This document shows positions 42,299-52,200 of a stretch of DNA of 64,000 nucleotides, one piece after another. The translations under genes were made by a program, and so were the position numbers. Source of the DNA: Cyclobacteriaceae bacterium (GTDB taxonomy: Bacteria > Bacteroidota > Bacteroidia > Cytophagales > Cyclobacteriaceae); the NCBI GenBank assembly GCA_019638255.1, contig JAHBUD010000003.1:181047-245046 (forward strand). Direction: 5' to 3'. A model generated the notes under the pieces. It was not told the DNA's origin, did not search any database, and saw nothing but the letters and a program-made list of their open reading frames with translations. Positions within the stretch are counted from its first letter, which is position 1, and every line of letters starts with the position of its first letter.

Positions 42299-44083
42299 AT
42301 GGAAAACATCCGCAATTTTTGCATTATCGCCCATATTGACCACGGAAAGAGCACATTGGCCGATCGCCTGCTGGAGTTTACCGGCACATTGACCCAACGT
42401 GAAATGCAGGCTCAGGTGCTGGATAACATGGATTTAGAGCGGGAAAAGGGCATTACCATTAAGGCTCACGCCATTCAAATGAATTATAAGCAGGATGGTC
42501 AGGAGTACATCCTTAATTTGATTGACACCCCCGGCCACGTTGACTTTTCTTATGAAGTGTCGCGCTCTATTGCGGCATGCGAGGGTGCATTGTTGATTGT
42601 GGACGCCAGTCAGGGTATTGAAGCGCAAACCATTTCCAACCTTTACCTGGCTCTGGAGCATGACCTGGAAATTATTCCGGTCATGAACAAAATTGATTTG
42701 CCCCACGCCATGCCCGAAGAGGTGACCGATGAAATTGTTGAACTAACCGGTTGTAAGCGCGAAGACGTGATCCGCGCAAGCGCAAAAGAAGGCATTGGCA
42801 TTGAAGATATTCTCCGGGCTGTAGTGGAACGTATAAAACCACCGAAGGGCGATCCTAATGCACCACTTCAGGCAATGATTTTTGATTCGGTATATAATTC
42901 ATTCCGCGGTATTGAAGTTTATTTCAGGGTTTTTAATGGCTCGATCAAAAAGGGAGACAAAGTAAAGTTCGCCAATACCGGTAAAACCTATGAAGCGGAT
43001 GAAATAGGTGTATTGAAAATGCTAAAACAGGCCAAGGGAGAAATTAGTGCAGGCAATGTAGGTTATCTGATTTCCGGTATTAAGGATGCCAAAGAGGTAA
43101 AAGTGGGGGATACCATTACTCATGTGGATAGGCCCGCTCCTTCTATAAAAGGTTTTGAGAATGTTAAGCCCATGGTATTTGCGGGTATTTACCCGGTAGA
43201 TACTACGGAGTTTGAAGAACTTCGTGCCTCCATGGAGAAACTTCAGTTAAATGATGCATCGCTCGTTTGGGAACCCGAAACTTCGGCCGCACTCGGTTTT
43301 GGATTCCGATGTGGTTTCCTGGGTATGCTGCACATGGAAATTATTCAGGAGCGCCTGGAACGTGAATTTGATATGACAGTGATTACCACTGTTCCTTCTG
43401 TGCAGTTTCACGCCATTCGCACAGATGGATCGATGTATGACATCAATGCTCCATCTGAAATGCCTGACCCCAACACGATTGATCACATCGAGGAGCCCTA
43501 CATCAAAGCACAGATTATTACCAAGTCGGAGTTTATTGGTGGAATCATTAAGCTATGCATGGATAAGCGTGGTGTTATTAAAAATCAAACTTACCTCACC
43601 ACCGATCGCGTTGAGATGAGTTTTGAAATGCCGCTGGCCGAGATTGTGTTTGACTTTTTTGATAAGCTAAAAACCATTTCAAAAGGATACGCCTCATTGG
43701 ATTATCATTTAATTGGATTTCGTGAATCGGATATGGTGAAGCTGGACATTCAGTTGAACGGTGAAAAAGTTGATGCCTTGTCGGCTATTGTGCATCGTGA
43801 TAAGGCTTACGAGTGGGGCAAGAAGTTGTGTGAAAAGTTACGCGAACTGTTACCGCGACAAATGTTTGAGATTGCTATTCAGGCGGCTATCGGACAAAAA
43901 ATTATCGCCCGCGAAACCGTAAAAGCCATGCGCAAAAATGTATTGGCAAAATGTTATGGGGGAGATATCTCGCGTAAGCGTAAACTGTTGGAAAAACAGA
44001 AGAAGGGAAAGAAACGCATGAGGCAGGTAGGTAACGTGGAGATACCGCAGGAAGCTTTTATGGCAGTATTGAAGATTGATTAA
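42299..44083 (+). CDS. lepA: Elongation factor 4 (LepA)
   Basis: A 594-residue translational GTPase. G1 is [10 protein letters not shown] near residue 12, G2 lies in the REKGITIKA segment, G3 is DTPGHVDF near residue 77 and G4 is MNKIDLP near residue 131. EF-G-like domains II, III and V follow, then the LepA-specific C-terminal domain with [33 protein letters not shown]-type residues near 540-580. LepA back-translocates or remodels ribosomes. Full length. The folD gene starts 17 bp after its stop. Confidence 0.97.
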   Translation: [594 protein letters not shown]

Positions 44084-44100
44084 TCAAACCAGTTATAAAC

Positions 44101-44988
44101 ATGGTGGAAACCAATACCTATACATTAATTGACGGCCGCAAGGTAGCTTCCCAAATTAAGGAAGAGATTATTCAACGCGTTGGTGAATTAAAAGCAGAAG
44201 GTAAGAAGATTCCACACCTGGCTATTATTCTGGTAGGTGATGATGGCGCCAGTCAAACGTATGTAGACCATAAAGTTAAGGCGTGTAAAGAAGTGGGGTT
44301 CCATTACACCATGATGCGCTTTGCCGATACCATTAGTGAAGAGAAGTTGTTAAAGCATATTGATCAGGTGAACCGCGATCAGGATGTGGATGGTTTTATT
44401 GTGCAGCTTCCGCTACCGGCACATATCTCCGTTGAAAAAGTAACTGAGCACATTAAACCCGACAAAGATGTAGATGGGTTTACAAATCGGAATTTCGGAA
44501 GCATCGTTTCAAAGAATCCTTTGTTGATGCCCGCTACACCCTTTGGTGTGATGGAATTACTCAAGCGTTATAAGGTGGAGACCGAAGGAAAAAATTGTGT
44601 GGTGGTGGGTGCCAGTCGTTTGGTGGGTGCTCCATTAAGCATGATGCTGATTGAACACGGAAGAGCCACGGTAACCGTATGCCATAAGTATACCCAAGGC
44701 CTTGCTGGTTTTACCCGCCAGGCAGATATACTGATTGTGGCCGTAGGTAAACCAGGTTTGATTACGGCTGATATGGTGAAAGAAGGTGCAGTTGTTATTG
44801 ATGTTGGAACTACTCGTGTAGAAGGCCCTCAGTTTAAGAACGGCTTTGCCCTTAAAGGTGATGTTGATTTTAAAAATGTAGCGCCAAAATGTTCGTTCAT
44901 TACACCCGTTCCTGGTGGTGTAGGCCCAATGACTATTGCCTCCTTATTACTGAATACCTTACGGGCGACCGAACTTCGTAATGCTTAA
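44101..44988 (+). CDS. folD: Bifunctional methylenetetrahydrofolate dehydrogenase/cyclohydrolase
   Basis: A 295-residue FolD, which interconverts 5,10-methylene-, methenyl- and 10-formyl-THF using NADP. The catalytic Tyr and Lys are in TYVDHKVKACKEVGF near residue 60, the substrate loop is VQLPLPAH near residue 102, the dinucleotide site is VVVGASRLVGAPLSMML near residue 163, and the family end-motif is PVPGGVGPMTIASLL near residue 270. The second gene of the lepA transcript; its stop overlaps the queE start by 8 bp. Confidence 0.97.
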   Translation: MVETNTYTLIDGRKVASQIKEEIIQRVGELKAEGKKIPHLAIILVGDDGASQTYVDHKVKACKEVGFHYTMMRFADTISEEKLLKHIDQVNRDQDVDGFIVQLPLPAHISVEKVTEHIKPDKDVDGFTNRNFGSIVSKNPLLMPATPFGVMELLKRYKVETEGKNCVVVGASRLVGAPLSMMLIEHGRATVTVCHKYTQGLAGFTRQADILIVAVGKPGLITADMVKEGAVVIDVGTTRVEGPQFKNGFALKGDVDFKNVAPKCSFITPVPGGVGPMTIASLLLNTLRATELRNA

Positions 44989-45622
44989 TCCGTCCACTAT
45001 TAGCACCCTAACACATACGAACATTAACACCCTTCCCTTAATGGAAGATTTCTACACCATTCAAGGTGAAGGATTTTATCAGGGCCATGCGGCCTATTTT
45101 ATTCGGTTAGGTGGTTGCGATGTGGGATGTGTGTGGTGCGATGTGAAAGAATCGTGGGATGCTTCCGTGCATCCATCTGTTTCAGTAGCAGAAATGGTAT
45201 CGCGCGCAAAAATCAGCAGGAGCAACATAGTTGTTATTACCGGAGGTGAGCCGGCCATGTATGACCTGACAGAACTAACCGCTACACTGAAAACAGAAGG
45301 ACTACGAACACACATAGAAACCTCTGGCGCATATCCCTTAACTGGCAAATGGGATTGGGTTTGTTTTTCACCCAAGAAATTCAAAGCTCCCGATCCATCG
45401 ATTTATCCGCTAGCCGATGAGCTGAAAGTTGTAGTTTATAATAAAAGTGATTTTCAGTGGGCAGAAGAATTTTCAGGCAAGGTTAAGCCTTCCTGTAAAT
45501 TGTATTTTCAGCCGGAATGGTCGAAGGAAAAGGAAATGCTGCCGTTGATTATTGATTACATTAAAGCCAACCCCAACTGGCGCATGTCCTTGCAAGTGCA
45601 TAAGTACATGAACATACCTTGA
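44981..45622 (+). CDS. queE: 7-carboxy-7-deazaguanine synthase
   Basis: A 213-residue radical SAM enzyme that converts carboxytetrahydropterin to CDG in queuosine synthesis. The 4Fe-4S cysteines are in RLGGCDVGCVWCDVKESWD near residue 47 (C-x3-C-x2-C), preceded by MEDFYTIQGEGFYQGHAAYF. VVITGGEPAMYDLTEL near residue 85 is the glycine-rich SAM contact. The 8-bp overlap with folD and one-base overlap with pabB show tight coupling. queD lies about 9 kb away in the same window; queC is not seen. Confidence 0.93.
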   Translation: MLNPSTISTLTHTNINTLPLMEDFYTIQGEGFYQGHAAYFIRLGGCDVGCVWCDVKESWDASVHPSVSVAEMVSRAKISRSNIVVITGGEPAMYDLTELTATLKTEGLRTHIETSGAYPLTGKWDWVCFSPKKFKAPDPSIYPLADELKVVVYNKSDFQWAEEFSGKVKPSCKLYFQPEWSKEKEMLPLIIDYIKANPNWRMSLQVHKYMNIP

Positions 45623-46608
45623 TGAAGGTTAACCCAATGGCCCTGGATGATTTTGTCAGGCAGTTGAATGCATGGGGAGCGGAACGGGTTCCCTTTTTGT
45701 TTTTTATCGACTTTGAAAAAAAACGGCCAAGAGCATATAAGCTTGCAGAAGTAAATCCGGCTGAGATCCTTTATTCCATTAATGGCTTCAGCAATTATCA
45801 AGGAGAGAAGTTAACGTTGAATACCATTGAGCTTAAAAAATGGCCGCTTCCGTTTAACGAGTATGCCATCAAATACAAAAGTGTTTTTGATCGGCTTTCG
45901 TATGGCGATTCTTTTCTTACGAACTTAACCATCAAGACACCAATCAATATCAACGCAACGCTGCGCAATCTGTTTACCGGAGTTCAAGCAAAATATGCAT
46001 GTTGGTATAAGGATGAGTTTTTAGTGTTTTCACCCGAAACATTTGTTCAGATTAAGGGTCGCACCATCTCCTCTTTTCCGATGAAAGGAACAATAGACGC
46101 CAATATTCCTGATGCTGAAAATATTATTCTAAACGATAAGAAAGAGAAAGCGGAGCACATTACCATCGTTGACTTAATCCGAAATGATTTAAGCCAGGTA
46201 GCTGAGCATGTAAGGGTGTCGCGATTCAGGTATATTGATAAACTGAAGACCAGTGAAGGAACGTTGTTGCAAGTGAGTTCAGAAGTTGCAGGTGATCTGC
46301 CAGAAAATTTTAATAGTCAATTGGGTGATATACTCATGAAGTTGTTACCAGCCGGATCAATCAGCGGGGCACCAAAACCAAAAACAATTGAAATAATTCA
46401 GCAAGCAGAGGACGAGCCGCGTGGCTATTATACTGGTGTATTCGGATATTTTGACGGAAATAATCTCGATAGCGGAGTGATGATCAGGTTTATAGAGAAA
46501 CACGGCAATCAGTATTTTTACCGCAGCGGTGGAGGCATTACAACGCAAAGCGATGCAACCGCGGAGTATCAGGAAGCCATCAATAAAATATATGTCCCGG
46601 TTGATTGA
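45622..46608 (+). CDS. pabB: Aminodeoxychorismate synthase component I
   Basis: A 328-residue chorismate-binding enzyme of the TrpE/PabB family, short form (the N-terminal half-domain is reduced compared with E. coli PabB). Conserved motifs: IVDLIRNDLSQVAEHV near residue 182, LLPAGSISGAPKPKTIEII near residue 242 and EPRGYYTGVFGYFDG near residue 268. With a glutaminase partner it makes 4-amino-4-deoxychorismate for folate. I start at ATG 45622, which overlaps the queE stop by one base (TGATG). The last 17 bp overlap pabC. A pabA-type glutaminase is not in the window. Confidence 0.88.
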   Translation: MKVNPMALDDFVRQLNAWGAERVPFLFFIDFEKKRPRAYKLAEVNPAEILYSINGFSNYQGEKLTLNTIELKKWPLPFNEYAIKYKSVFDRLSYGDSFLTNLTIKTPININATLRNLFTGVQAKYACWYKDEFLVFSPETFVQIKGRTISSFPMKGTIDANIPDAENIILNDKKEKAEHITIVDLIRNDLSQVAEHVRVSRFRYIDKLKTSEGTLLQVSSEVAGDLPENFNSQLGDILMKLLPAGSISGAPKPKTIEIIQQAEDEPRGYYTGVFGYFDGNNLDSGVMIRFIEKHGNQYFYRSGGGITTQSDATAEYQEAINKIYVPVD

Positions 46609-47191
46609 ATCCATTCGGTTGGAAAACGGTACGTTCCGGTATCTTTCGTATCACCAGCAACGCATGGATTTTGCCATCCGTGAACTAACCGGAGAAGAAA
46701 ATCAGCTTCGCTTAAGTGAATATTTTAATACAGTGCCATTACCGACTACAGGAATTTTTAAGTGTCGGTTGATTTATTCTATTAAAAAAATTGAATCATT
46801 GGAGATCATACCCTATGTGATTAGGCCTGTAGACTCGCTGCGCATTATTGTTGACGATGCAATCAGGTATGATAAGAAGTGGGAAGATCGTACCGGAATC
46901 GATTTACTTTTTAATATACGCAAAGGATGTGATGATGTATTGATTGTAAAAAATGATTTGGTGACGGATGCATCTTACAGTAATGTCGTTTTTTTTGATG
47001 GATTGAAATGGGTGACTCCGGCAAATCCTTTATTGGATGGTGTTATGCGAAGATATTTGATCAGCAATAAAATCATATCAGAAGATATAATCCGGGTTAA
47101 TCAGATTTCGTTATTTAAAAAAATAAAACTCATTAATGCCATGCTTGAGTTTGAGGGGCCAGCGTTTTCGGTATCGCACATTGTTTTTTAG
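46592..47191 (+). CDS. pabC: Aminotransferase class IV, probable 4-amino-4-deoxychorismate lyase
   Basis: A 199-residue, rather short fold-type IV PLP enzyme. The N-terminus reads MSRLIESIRLENGTFRYLSYHQQRM, the PLP Lys is likely in RYDKKWEDRTGIDLLF near residue 90, and DASYSNVVFFDG near residue 126 with TPANPLLDGVMRRYLI near residue 141 are family motifs. Next to pabB, it most likely releases p-aminobenzoate and pyruvate from ADC. The start at 46592 lies inside pabB (17-bp overlap). Other class IV activities cannot be excluded. Confidence 0.82.
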   Translation: MSRLIESIRLENGTFRYLSYHQQRMDFAIRELTGEENQLRLSEYFNTVPLPTTGIFKCRLIYSIKKIESLEIIPYVIRPVDSLRIIVDDAIRYDKKWEDRTGIDLLFNIRKGCDDVLIVKNDLVTDASYSNVVFFDGLKWVTPANPLLDGVMRRYLISNKIISEDIIRVNQISLFKKIKLINAMLEFEGPAFSVSHIVF

Positions 47192-47199
47192 TTTTATAC

Positions 47200-49119
47200 A
47201 TGATTTGGAGAATATTTTTTCTGTTCCTTTTTGTTGGTTCCTCCTTGTTGCTGAATGCGCAAGCCACGCTTAGCACAAAATCCAAAAAGGCCATCGAGCT
47301 TTATAATGCTGCTGATAATTATAGAGTGAGGGCTCAATATGATCAAGCAATCAGTCTATTGAATCAGGCCATTGCTAAGGATAAAAATTTTGCAGAAGCC
47401 TACTATCGGTTGGGATTGGTTTACATGAGCATGAAAAATTATCCTACGGCCATTGAGAATTTTGAGAAAGGATTGGCCTTGACAACCGATGTGCGAAAAC
47501 AAAAAGTGTATTGGTACGATCTCGGTGAAGCATACCTGATTACAGGCAAGTACGATCAGGCCATTATTCATTTAACAGATTACATCAAAGCAGAGAATCA
47601 AAATCGACAAAAGGCTGAACGTGCCATGCAATTGTTACAGAATGCTCAATATGCCAAAGCCAATCAGGATAAATATTCCGATTACAAAATGCGTCCGCTG
47701 AGCGATACGGTAAACGCTTTTGCGCTTCAATATTTTCCGGTGCTTACGGCCGATCAGCAAACCATGATTTTTACCAGGCGATTGGGTAGTGGAGGTGAAC
47801 ACGATGAAGACCTGGTGGTTTCGCGTAAAGATGAATCGGGTCGTTGGACGAGCCCTGTATCCATTTCAAAAAATATAAATTCAACGTTGAATGAAGGCAC
47901 ATGCACTATTTCTGCTGATGGCAGGAAGTTGATCTTTACTTCCTGTGTGGGACGGCAGAGCTACGGCAGTTGCGATCTGTATGAGAGTTTGAAAATCGGT
48001 GATGAGTGGACCGTGCCCGTAAACCTTGGCCCCAATGTTAATTCAGGTGAGTGGGAATCTCAGCCTTCCCTATCCGCTGACGGAAGAACACTCTATTTTG
48101 TTTCTGACAGACGCGGTGGCTTGGGCAGAAGGGATATTTGGGTGAGTTACCTTGATGAAAACGGCCAATGGACAAAAGCCCAGAACCTTGGCGCGCCAGT
48201 CAATACTATATACGATGAAATTTCGCCTTTTATCCATGCCAATAACAAAACCCTTTATTTCGCATCAAAAGGGCATACGGGTTTCGGTGGATATGACCTT
48301 TATTATAGCGAGCGTACCGCTGAGGGATGGTCTACCCCCGTTAACCTGGGTCGGCCAATCAACAATTTTGAGGATCAATTCTCTTTATTCATTACGGCCG
48401 ATGGCAAAAAGGGCTATTATTCGCATGAAGAAGCAGCTGGCCAAGGCACCAGAAGCCGTATTTTTGAAATACATATTCCTGAAAATCAGCAGATTAAGTA
48501 TAAGAGCAACTATGTTAAAGGAGTTGTAACTGATAAACATACTGGAAAACCGCTTCGGTCGGGCATAGAACTAATAAATCTTCAAACCAAGACTTTAGAG
48601 GCATTGGTTGATTCAGATTCATTAACCGGTGAATACCTGATGGTACTCACCCAAGGTGCCGAATATGGCCTTTACACCAATAAACAGGGGTATTTATTCA
48701 ATAGTTTGAATTTTAACTATTCAGATGTAACTGATTTTGAGCCTATTACCTTGAATATACAATTGGAAAGGGCTATTAAAGGCTCAACAGTAGTATTGAA
48801 CAACGTTTTTTTTGATACGGATAAGTATGATTTGAAGGAGAATTCCATTGCCGAGCTTCAAAAGATTATTCGCTTTTTGAATGAAAACCCTCAAATGCAA
48901 ATTGAAATAGGAGGACATACCGACACTATGGGCAGTACTGCACATAATCAACAGCTTTCTGAAAGAAGAGCCATTTCAGTTTTTAATTACTTGAAAAACA
49001 GCGTTTTAAATCCAAAGAGACTTTCATGGAGAGGGTATGGTCCTGACAAGCCAAAAGCAACAAATGATACGGAGGAAGGAAGGGCGCTAAATCGCAGAAT
49101 TGAGTTCACTATAAGGTAG
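47200..49119 (+). CDS. TPR/PD40/OmpA envelope protein, PorE-like architecture
   Basis: A 639-residue periplasmic or outer-membrane protein. Order of parts: signal peptide (FFLFLFVGSSLLLNAQA); TPR repeats at residues about 30-150 (FAEAYYRLGLVYMSMKNYP); a beta-propeller of PD40/WD40-like repeats at about 170-430 with recurring SxDGRxLxFxS motifs (TISADGRKLIFTS, SLSADGRTLYFVSDRRGG); a carboxypeptidase-regulatory-like domain at about 435-520 (KGVVTDKHTGKPLRSGIEL); and a C-terminal OmpA domain (FFDTDKYDLKENSIAELQKI, GGHTDTMGS) that binds peptidoglycan. PorE of the T9SS has the same order. There is no lipobox Cys. It starts 8 bp after pabC. Confidence 0.85.
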   Translation: MIWRIFFLFLFVGSSLLLNAQATLSTKSKKAIELYNAADNYRVRAQYDQAISLLNQAIAKDKNFAEAYYRLGLVYMSMKNYPTAIENFEKGLALTTDVRKQKVYWYDLGEAYLITGKYDQAIIHLTDYIKAENQNRQKAERAMQLLQNAQYAKANQDKYSDYKMRPLSDTVNAFALQYFPVLTADQQTMIFTRRLGSGGEHDEDLVVSRKDESGRWTSPVSISKNINSTLNEGTCTISADGRKLIFTSCVGRQSYGSCDLYESLKIGDEWTVPVNLGPNVNSGEWESQPSLSADGRTLYFVSDRRGGLGRRDIWVSYLDENGQWTKAQNLGAPVNTIYDEISPFIHANNKTLYFASKGHTGFGGYDLYYSERTAEGWSTPVNLGRPINNFEDQFSLFITADGKKGYYSHEEAAGQGTRSRIFEIHIPENQQIKYKSNYVKGVVTDKHTGKPLRSGIELINLQTKTLEALVDSDSLTGEYLMVLTQGAEYGLYTNKQGYLFNSLNFNYSDVTDFEPITLNIQLERAIKGSTVVLNNVFFDTDKYDLKENSIAELQKIIRFLNENPQMQIEIGGHTDTMGSTAHNQQLSERRAISVFNYLKNSVLNPKRLSWRGYGPDKPKATNDTEEGRALNRRIEFTIR

Positions 49120-49174
49120 TTTTTTTATTGGCATGCCCCCATCCTGGAGTATCATAGTTTTGCAAAAGAACTCT

Positions 49175-49204
49175 TTTGAGGTTAAATATTTTGCCTTATG
49201 TTTG
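49175..49204 (+). promoter_or_regulatory. Promoter of the susC-susD operon
   Basis: TTTG at 49175-49178, 18-bp spacer and TATGTTTG at 49197-49204, an exact TAnnTTTG. The ATG follows 37 bp later, after an A/T-rich leader. Confidence 0.65.
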
Positions 49205-49241
49205 ACCCACAAATTTTAATAATTAACCAAAAACTAACAAC

Positions 49242-52200
49242 ATGAGGAGACTTCTACTATTAAGTTCGATTGTGTTCCTTTTCGCTGCAAGCGAAGCATG
49301 GGCACAGGAGCGCACGGTCTCAGGTAAGGTAACATCTACAGAAGATGGAACAGTGCTGCCTGGGGTGAACGTTGTGTTAAAAGGTACTACCATTGGTACA
49401 GCTACTGACTCTGATGGACGGTATACCCTTTCAATTCCTTCTTCAGGAGGATCGTTGGTATTTTCATTTATCGGTCTCCAGTCACAGGAGATTGCAATCG
49501 GTGAGCGTTCAACCATTGATGTTTCACTGGCACTTGATGCCACCCAATTGAGTGAAGTGATTGTAACCGGTTATGGTGTTCAGGAGAGAAGGAGACTTAG
49601 TACTTCTATCTCCTCGGTATCAGGAAGTGACATTGCCCAATTAGCAACACCTAGCTTTGCAGATCAATTGGCAGGTCGTGCAGCGGGTGTTCAGGTTACA
49701 ATTCCTTCCGGAATCATTGGACAGCAACCACAAATCCTTATCCGTGGAGTAAACTCAATCTCTTCGGGTACATTTCCTTTGGTGGTAATTGATGGTATAC
49801 CCATGACAACTGGCAACCAAAGTGCTGTGACACCAACCAGCCCACTGGCCGATATTAACCCGGCTGATATTGAGTCCTATGAAATTTTGAAAGATGGTGC
49901 CGCAGCGGCAATTTATGGTTCACGTGCTGCAAATGGTGTGATTCTAATTACTACCAAAAGAGGTTCTAAATCAAAAGGAAAAGCAACTGTAGAATTTTCA
50001 ACTTCAGCTGGTTGGTCTGAGGCCGTTAATCGTTTTGATGTATTAAATGCTAACCAATTTGTTGAAGTAGCGAACCGCAAACTTGCCAATGCAGGTCAGG
50101 CACCGGCTGCCTTTATCGACCCTAACGTGGCTGGAAGTGGAGAAACTGATTGGCAGGATGTTTTACTTCGCAAAGGAAAATTCTCCAACTACAATATAAA
50201 TGTGGGTGGCGCAACGGAGTCAACAAACTACTATTTTTCTGTAGGTTACCAACAGCAAGAAAGTAATGTTGTAAACAACGATTTCGAAAGACTTTCTTTC
50301 AGAACAAATCTTGACCATCGCGTAAACAAATGGTTTAAAGTCGGTACAGGTTTAAACCTCACCCGGTCTGTTACTAATGGATTAAATACTGGGGCTAATG
50401 CTCTTTCTGGTAATCTTGCCGGTGGAGTTAGGGCGTTTCCAAATGTTACCGTGCTAAACGAAAGTCACCCCACAGGGTATAATATAACGCCCGATAACCA
50501 AGCCTTAGGGCAGGGTGCCAATACATTGGGCATTACCAGTAACTGGACAAACCAAGCCTACATCCTGGCCAACAATAAGTACGAAGCACAAGCAACACGG
50601 TTACTTGCTAATATTTATGGCCAGGCTGATATTATTGATGGACTATCTTTTAAAACCTATTTTGGTGTTGATTGGTTAGGAAATAAGGATTTCCAAACAC
50701 TGAATAACGTTCATGGTGATGGACGGGGTGCAAATGGTTTTCTTTACAACAACTTCAGACAGGTTACGTTGTGGAACTGGCAAAATACACTCAGCTATAA
50801 CAAGGATTTTGGCGACCATGGTTTGGATGTTGTAGGTGGTGTTGAGTACCAGCTTACTACTTATGAGTCGTTTTTTGGACAAGGCCAGAACTTCTCTGAT
50901 CCGTTCTTCTTACAAAACGGTTTGATTTCAGGTACTTTCACTATCCCTCAATCTGGTGGTACCTACAATCAGGCAGCTTTCGAGTCGTACTTTGGTCGGG
51001 TTAACTACTCTTTCAAAGATCGTTATTTGGCAAGTTTCAGTGTGCGCAGAGACGGATTATCTCAGCTTGCTGATGGCTCCAGGTTTGGTACTTTCTTCGG
51101 AGGTTCATTGGGTTACAGAATTTCGCAAGAGGATTTTTTCAAAAACTCGTCTCTTGCTACTGTTATCTCTGACTTGAAGATACGGGGTTCTTATGCTGAA
51201 GTAGGAAATTCATCTCTAAGCAGTCTATTCCCTTATGCCAGCATTTATGGCTCTGCCCGTTACGCATCACAGAACGGTATTGCTTTCTCACAAGCCGGTA
51301 ACCCTGATTTACAATGGGAAACCAGCCAAAAGCTAAACATTGGTGCAGATATGAGTTTTTTAAATAACCGAATAGGGTTCACGTTTGATTATTTCGTGAA
51401 TGATGTTGATGGTATTATCCTTAGCGTTCCTTATCCTCCATCACTGGGTATTCCTGGCAACTCTATAAGCCAGAATATTGGTGTAATCCGTAATAGTGGA
51501 CTAGAATTTTCAGTTAATGCACAAGTACTGAACAAAGGTGATTTCAGATGGAATGTTAATGCCAACTTCACCACCGTTAAGAATGAGGTTATTGAAACCT
51601 TCAGGAATACAGCAGGTGATTGGGCTGAAGTAGATCGTGGATCTTACCGGATTGGTGCGCGAGTTGGTCAGCCAATTAACGTACTTTATGGATTTCAATG
51701 GGCAGGGGTTAACTCAGCCAATGGATTCCCCATGTTTGTTAAAGGGGATGGAACTGTTATTCAGCGAAATGTAAATACTGGTGCTTACTCTGTATTTAAT
51801 GCAGCAGATCCATCAGACACCTCAGTTGGTTCTTCATTATCGCAATTGGATATTGCTGATGGTGGAGACCGTAGAGTTTTAGGTAATAACATTCCTACAT
51901 GGTATGGTGGGTTTACCAATAACTTTACGTACAAAGGATTTTCATTGGAGTTGTTCTTTACTTACCGTGGCGGAAACTACGTGTACAATCAAACCCGACA
52001 AGATTTGTTGCTGAATCAGGATTTTACCAACTCAGGAACGGATTTGTTGAGAAGCTGGACACCTGAAAACACAAACACAGATATTCCTCGTGCTGTAATT
52101 AACAACAACGTTTTTGTTAACCAGACTGGCGAGGCAAATTCCAGGTTTGTTGAAAAAGGCGATTTCCTTCGTCTTCAAAACATAATATTGGGGTATAATT

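Noticed and set aside
44581..44640. FolD dinucleotide motif GASRLVGAP with Ala in place of the common Arg
   Set aside because: The same GAS form exists in well-studied FolD proteins such as that of E. coli, so it is ordinary.
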